Source of the DNA: Shewanella sp. GD04112
GTDB lineage: Bacteria > Pseudomonadota > Gammaproteobacteria > Enterobacterales > Shewanellaceae
NCBI RefSeq assembly: GCF_029835735.1
Contig: NZ_JAOEAL010000002.1
Location: 185,178 to 249,177 of the forward strand
Direction: 5' to 3'
Length of the DNA stretch: 64,000 nucleotides
The translations under genes were made by a program, and so were the position numbers. Every line of letters starts with the position of its first letter. Position 1 is the first letter of the stretch. Shown one piece after another: positions 59,977 through 64,000 of the stretch. Under the pieces are notes generated by a model. The model saw nothing but the letters and a program-made list of their open reading frames with translations, was not told the DNA's origin and did not search any database.

Positions 59977-60291
59977 CTAGGTCAATCCGCAATTCCCTTT
60001 GCCTGGCCGGAGATGCCGCGAGCAAACAATGTGTCCGGTCGCTACCAGATGGACTTTGTGGGCGGAGGATTGCACCAGACGCTTCAGCGCAGCGTCGTAC
60101 GATGAATCGGAAGGCCCGGTAAGCAATTGAAGAACCGCTGACCACCTCCCATCCGACAATGCAAGGGTGCCCCGCTCCCAGCGCGACACGGTTGCCTGAT
60201 CCACACCCATTAATTCAGCTAGGTGACTTTGCTTCATATGACGAAGCAACCGCGCCCTCCGCACCTGCCGCCCCCTGTCATTCGTCAACAT
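59977..60291 (-). CDS. XRE-family helix-turn-helix protein, 104 aa
   Basis: RRARLLRHMKQSHLAELMGV and DQATVSRWERG form a standard XRE helix-turn-helix at about residues 10-45. It overlaps the end of tetR(C) by 14 bp on the same strand, so it may be part of that transcript. Target unknown. Confidence 0.65.
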   Translation of the reverse strand: MLTNDRGRQVRRARLLRHMKQSHLAELMGVDQATVSRWERGTLALSDGRWSAVLQLLTGPSDSSYDAALKRLVQSSAHKVHLVATGHIVCSRHLRPGKGNCGLT

Positions 60292-60937
60292 TCTTCAGCA
60301 CCTCAATGTCGTTCGTAGTGAGCCTCATTTTTTCAAGACCGCCGATGATGAGAGCCAGGCCTCGCTCGAATGCCGCGTCCGGACCGCCTTCGTAGACGAT
60401 TTTCATCGCGCTCTGTAGGCGCGCCGGCATCGTAGACGCTGAGGTGGTCAACTGATCTTCGCCCCGCTCCTCGGCGTCTGCCTCGCTAGCTTGCTGCTCA
60501 AGAACAGCGCCGACGGTGAAGTAGCTGATTGCCATCAACGCATAGGTCGCGTCACCTGCCGAAAAGCCAGCATCGCAAAGGAAGCGAAGCTGCGCGTCGG
60601 CTTTTTCCATCTGCGGCGCGGCTGGCCGCGTCCCGGCATGAATACGCGCGCCATCGCGATAAGCGAGCAACGCCCGTCGAAAACTGCATGCATTGCCCTT
60701 CAGGAACGAACGCCAGTCGTCGTCATCCCTTGGCGTCGAATGCGTGTGATTTATCGTCAGCATGGCTTCGGCAAGTGCGTCGAGCAACGCACGCTTGTTC
60801 TTGAAATGCCAGTAGAGCGCTGGCTGTTGCACCCCGAGGCGCTCAGCCAGTCGGCGCGTCGTTAGACCTTCCATGCCCACGTCGTTAAGCAGTTCGAGCG
60901 CGGTTCGGATCACGGCCTCGCGTTGGAGCTTGTTCAT
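60278..60937 (-). CDS. tetR(C): TetR(C) tetracycline repressor
   Basis: 219 aa. TetR helix-turn-helix (MEGLTTRRLAERLGVQQPAL) and the ligand domain (HAGTRPAAPQMEKADAQL). Represses tetA(C) and itself until tetracycline-Mg binds. Divergent from tetA(C). Confidence 0.94.
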   Translation of the reverse strand: MNKLQREAVIRTALELLNDVGMEGLTTRRLAERLGVQQPALYWHFKNKRALLDALAEAMLTINHTHSTPRDDDDWRSFLKGNACSFRRALLAYRDGARIHAGTRPAAPQMEKADAQLRFLCDAGFSAGDATYALMAISYFTVGAVLEQQASEADAEERGEDQLTTSASTMPARLQSAMKIVYEGGPDAAFERGLALIIGGLEKMRLTTNDIEVLKNVDE

Positions 60938-60953
60938 TCGCGAATTCTCATGT

Positions 60954-60982
60954 TTGACAGCTTATCATCGATAAGCTTTAAT
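60954..60982 (+). promoter_or_regulatory. tetA(C) promoter and operator region
   Basis: TTGACA, then TTATCATCGATAAG (operator dyad), then TTTAAT, as in the pSC101/pBR322 tet promoter. Confidence 0.85.
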
Positions 60983-61029
60983 GCGGTAGTTTATCACAGT
61001 TAAATTGCTAACGCAGTCAGGCACCGTGT

Positions 61030-62220
61030 ATGAAATCTAACAATGCGCTCATCGTCATCCTCGGCACCGTCACCCTGGATGCTGTAGGCATAGGCTTGGT
61101 TATGCCGGTACTGCCGGGCCTCTTGCGGGATATCGTCCATTCCGACAGCATCGCCAGTCACTATGGCGTGCTGCTAGCGCTATATGCGTTGATGCAATTT
61201 CTATGCGCACCCGTTCTCGGAGCACTGTCCGACCGCTTTGGCCGCCGCCCAGTCCTGCTCGCTTCGCTACTTGGAGCCACTATCGACTACGCGATCATGG
61301 CGACCACACCCGTCCTGTGGATCCTCTACGCCGGACGCATCGTGGCCGGCATCACCGGCGCCACAGGTGCGGTTGCTGGCGCCTATATCGCCGACATCAC
61401 CGATGGGGAAGATCGGGCTCGCCACTTCGGGCTCATGAGCGCTTGTTTCGGCGTGGGTATGGTGGCAGGCCCCGTGGCCGGGGGACTGTTGGGCGCCATC
61501 TCCTTGCATGCACCATTCCTTGCGGCGGCGGTGCTCAACGGCCTCAACCTACTACTGGGCTGCTTCCTAATGCAGGAGTCGCATAAGGGAGAGCGTCGAC
61601 CGATGCCCTTGAGAGCCTTCAACCCAGTCAGCTCCTTCCGGTGGGCGCGGGGCATGACTATCGTCGCCGCACTTATGACTGTCTTCTTTATCATGCAACT
61701 CGTAGGACAGGTGCCGGCAGCGCTCTGGGTCATTTTCGGCGAGGACCGCTTTCGCTGGAGCGCGACGATGATCGGCCTGTCGCTTGCGGTATTCGGAATC
61801 TTGCACGCCCTCGCTCAAGCCTTCGTCACTGGTCCCGCCACCAAACGTTTCGGCGAGAAGCAGGCCATTATCGCCGGCATGGCGGCCGACGCGCTGGGCT
61901 ACGTCTTGCTGGCGTTCGCGACGCGAGGCTGGATGGCCTTCCCCATTATGATTCTTCTCGCTTCCGGCGGCATCGGGATGCCCGCGTTGCAGGCCATGCT
62001 GTCCAGGCAGGTAGATGACGACCATCAGGGACAGCTTCAAGGATCGCTCGCGGCTCTTACCAGCCTAACTTCGATCATTGGACCGCTGATCGTCACGGCG
62101 ATTTATGCCGCCTCGGCGAGCACATGGAACGGGTTGGCATGGATTGTAGGCGCCGCCCTATACCTTGTCTGCCTCCCCGCGTTGCGTCGCGGTGCATGGA
62201 GCCGGGCCACCTCGACCTGA
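61030..62220 (+). CDS. tetA(C): TetA(C) tetracycline efflux pump
   Basis: 396 aa, 12 membrane segments, MFS motif ALSDRFGRRPVLL between segments 2 and 3. Exports tetracycline-Mg in exchange for protons. Sequence as in pSC101/pBR322. Confidence 0.96.
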   Translation: MKSNNALIVILGTVTLDAVGIGLVMPVLPGLLRDIVHSDSIASHYGVLLALYALMQFLCAPVLGALSDRFGRRPVLLASLLGATIDYAIMATTPVLWILYAGRIVAGITGATGAVAGAYIADITDGEDRARHFGLMSACFGVGMVAGPVAGGLLGAISLHAPFLAAAVLNGLNLLLGCFLMQESHKGERRPMPLRAFNPVSSFRWARGMTIVAALMTVFFIMQLVGQVPAALWVIFGEDRFRWSATMIGLSLAVFGILHALAQAFVTGPATKRFGEKQAIIAGMAADALGYVLLAFATRGWMAFPIMILLASGGIGMPALQAMLSRQVDDDHQGQLQGSLAALTSLTSIIGPLIVTAIYAASASTWNGLAWIVGAALYLVCLPALRRGAWSRATST

Positions 62221-62669
62221 ATGGAAGCCGGCGGCACCTCGCTAACGGATTCACCACTCCAAGAATTGGAGCCAATCAATTCTTGCGGAGAACTGTGAAT
62301 GCGCAAACCAACCCTTGGCAGAACATATCCATCGCGTCCGCCATCTCCAGCAGCCGCACGCGGCGCATCTCGGGCAGCGTTGGGTCCTGGCCACGGGTGC
62401 GCATGATCGTGCTCCTGTCGTTGAGGACCCGGCTAGGCTGGCGGGGTTGCCTTACTGGTTAGCAGAATGAATCACCGATACGCGAGCGAACGTGAAGCGA
62501 CTGCTGCTGCAAAACGTCTGCGACCTGAGCAACAACATGAATGGTCTTCGGTTTCCGTGTTTCGTAAAGTCTGGAACCGCGGAAGTCCCCTACGTGCTGC
62601 TGAAGTTGCCCGCAACAGAGAGTGGAACCAACCGGTGATACCACGATACTATGACTGAGAGTCAACGCC
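62221..62669 (+). other. pSC101-like region downstream of tetA(C)
   Basis: About 450 bp resembling the pBR322/pSC101 sequence after tet. A 63-codon frame (62467-62658, MNHRYASEREATAAAKRLRP) is open, but its role is unknown. No promoter stands out. Confidence 0.55.
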
Positions 62670-62948
62670 ATGAGCGGCCTCATTTCTTATTCTGAGTTAC
62701 AACAGTCCGCACCGCTGCCGGTAGCTATTGACTATCCGGCTGCACTAGCCCTGCGTCAGATGGCTCTGATCCAAGGCAAACTGCCAAAATATCTGCTGGC
62801 ACCGGAAGTCAGCGCCCTGCACCATTATGTTCCGGATCTGCATCGCAGGATGCTGCTGGCTACCCTGTGGAACACCTACATCTGTATTAACGAAGCGCTG
62901 GCATTGACCCTGAGTGATTTTTCTCTGGTGCCGCCTTATCACTGTTGA
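62670..62948 (+). pseudogene. truncated ResD-like tyrosine recombinase
   Basis: 92 aa. The first ~60 residues (MSGLISYSELQQSAPLPVAI, LPKYLLAPEVSALHHYVPDL) match the N-terminus of the F-plasmid ResD resolvase; the frame ends early at LVPPYHC and the catalytic domain is missing. In pBR322 the same fragment follows tetA. Confidence 0.75.
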
Positions 62949-63253
62949 AGGCCACCGCTCATCACGCGTTTGCTGACATTGAGCCCTGCCGGCCGATCGG
63001 CCTGAGACTCTCAGCACAGGAGACGGCGGGTGACGAGCGTATACTTTTTCGACGCTTGGTTGCGGTCGCGCTAGGCGTGGCCGCCGACGAACCCGCTGGT
63101 GTCGCCCTTGCGGAGCAGCGCAAGGCGGACCTTGCCACGACATCCCCTCGCCCGCCGATCGTCTAAATTCGTCGAGGTTAAGAAATTCCCGCTCCGGCGA
63201 GGCCATCACCATCACCGGCGTCAGGTAGTGGACATGGCAGCAGCGCACGCAGG
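62949..63253. other. 305-bp stretch without a recognised gene
   Basis: High-GC sequence between the ResD fragment and the second IS26. No frame has a supported start. It differs from the region to the left of tetR and is probably from another source. Confidence 0.45.
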
Positions 63254-64000
63254 GGCACTGTTGCAAAGTTAGCGATGAGGCAGCCTTTTGTCTTATTCAA
63301 AGGCCTTACATTTCAAAAACTCTGCTTACCAGGCGCATTTCGCCCAGGGGATCACCATAATAAAATGCTGAGGCCTGGCCTTTGCGTAGTGCACGCATCA
63401 CCTCAATACCTTTGATGGTGGCGTAAGCCGTCTTCATGGATTTAAATCCCAGCGTGGCGCCGATTATCCGTTTCAGTTTGCCATGATCGCATTCAATCAC
63501 GTTGTTCCGGTACTTAATCTGTCGGTGTTCAACGTCAGACGGGCACCGGCCTTCGCGTTTGAGCAGAGCAAGCGCGCGACCATAGGCGGGCGCTTTATCC
63601 GTGTTGATGAATCGCGGGATCTGCCACTTCTTCACGTTGTTGAGGATTTTACCCAGAAACCGGTATGCAGCTTTGCTGTTACGACGGGAGGAGAGATAAA
63701 AATCGACAGTGCGGCCCCGGCTGTCGACGGCCCGGTACAGATACGCCCAGCGGCCATTGACCTTCACGTAGGTTTCATCCATGTGCCACGGGCAAAGATC
63801 GGAAGGGTTACGCCAGTACCAGCGCAGCCGTTTTTCCATTTCAGGCGCATAACGCTGAACCCAGCGGTAAATCGTGGAGTGATCGACATTCACTCCGCGT
63901 TCAGCCAGCATCTCCTGCAGCTCACGGTAACTGATGCCGTATTTGCAGTACCAGCGTACGGCCCACAGAATGATGTCACGCTGAAAATGCCGGCCTTTGA
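63254..64000 (-). mobile_element. IS26, second copy, cut by window end
   Basis: Starts GGCACTGTTGCAAA and is identical by eye to 58689-59435, in the same orientation. Only the first 747 of 820 bp are inside the window. Confidence 0.95.
63306..64000 (-). CDS. tnpA: IS26 transposase, partial (N-terminus outside the window)
   Basis: C-terminal part of the 234-aa IS26 enzyme, identical to 58741-59435 where compared; the last ~3 codons at the N-terminal end lie beyond 64000. Confidence 0.94.
   Translation of the reverse strand, partial: KGRHFQRDIILWAVRWYCKYGISYRELQEMLAERGVNVDHSTIYRWVQRYAPEMEKRLRWYWRNPSDLCPWHMDETYVKVNGRWAYLYRAVDSRGRTVDFYLSSRRNSKAAYRFLGKILNNVKKWQIPRFINTDKAPAYGRALALLKREGRCPSDVEHRQIKYRNNVIECDHGKLKRIIGATLGFKSMKTAYATIKGIEVMRALRKGQASAFYYGDPLGEMRLVSRVFEM

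Larger units (their letters stand above)
58689..64000. mobile_element. IS26-flanked tetracycline-resistance unit (tet(C))
   Basis: Two IS26 copies in the same orientation, about 4.56 kb apart by their left ends, enclose tetR(C)-tetA(C). The second copy is cut by the window end. This layout fits an IS26 pseudo-compound transposon / translocatable unit. Confidence 0.85.

Noticed and set aside
60938..62948. Cloning-vector contamination (pBR322-like tet region)
   Set aside because: A full tetR(C) and flanking IS26 copies are present, and the downstream ResD fragment includes sequence that pBR322 lacks; a natural pSC101-type source explains it better.
1..64000. Replication origin, relaxase, conjugation, tRNA or rRNA genes
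   Set aside because: None could be recognised on either strand; the Tus-like protein and recombinases are not replication initiators.

Overview
The window looks like part of a large, low-GC plasmid or integrative conjugative element from a marine or environmental gammaproteobacterium (Vibrionaceae, Shewanella or a similar host). It carries a mobile resistance region of much higher GC. The host assignment is inference. No replication initiator, relaxase, type IV secretion gene or rRNA/tRNA gene is visible, so element type and incompatibility group stay open.

Backbone, about 1-32071 and 40944-45349. It opens with two tandem paralogous secreted Ig-like proteins (1238-6049). Next comes a dense minus-strand array of about 25 very small genes (6144-13078), many sharing the same ribosome-binding motif (A)CGGAAA fused to the previous stop codon. 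A HicAB toxin-antitoxin pair and an integrase-like protein lacking catalytic residues follow. A divergent locus then encodes a DndB-like DGQ protein coupled to a TusA-like sulfur carrier on one side and a 1124-residue DndC-like PP-loop/Fe-S protein on the other. A solitary N6-adenine methyltransferase with a DUF4942-type C-terminus follows, then a tyrosine recombinase, two CoiA-like proteins, a Tus-like replication-terminus protein and an M50-like membrane protease. Five genes or operons of this backbone (16463, 16534, 19976, 23304, 25133) are preceded by the same element, TTTGC(G/C)-N15-GA(G/A)AT(C/A), 28-38 bp before the start codon; a sixth copy is weak. A second, palindromic element (TTAGTRT...TAA) occurs four times before the methyltransferase and twice before the recombinase operon. 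Several backbone genes are broken by single-base changes.

Transposon 1, 32072-40943 (8872 bp). This is a complete Tn3-family element of the Tn4651 type (tnpA, tnpS, tnpT) with 37-bp terminal repeats and a TAATT target duplication. It carries chrB-chrA-chrC for chromate resistance and splits a 200-codon backbone gene that can be rebuilt exactly.

Transposon 2, from 45350. A Tn21-type 38-bp terminal repeat leads into merR/merTPABDE and an unsplit urf2. A Tn402-type element follows with complete tniABQR and a class 1 integron holding aadA, blaVIM-2 and aac(6'), transcribed from a PcW(TGN-10)-type promoter inside intI1. IS26 cuts intI1 after codon 266.

Right end, 58689-64000. Two IS26 copies in the same orientation (the second runs off the window) flank tetR(C)-tetA(C) and a pSC101-like stretch. 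Together the cargo predicts resistance to inorganic and organic mercury, chromate, beta-lactams including carbapenems, aminoglycosides and tetracycline.
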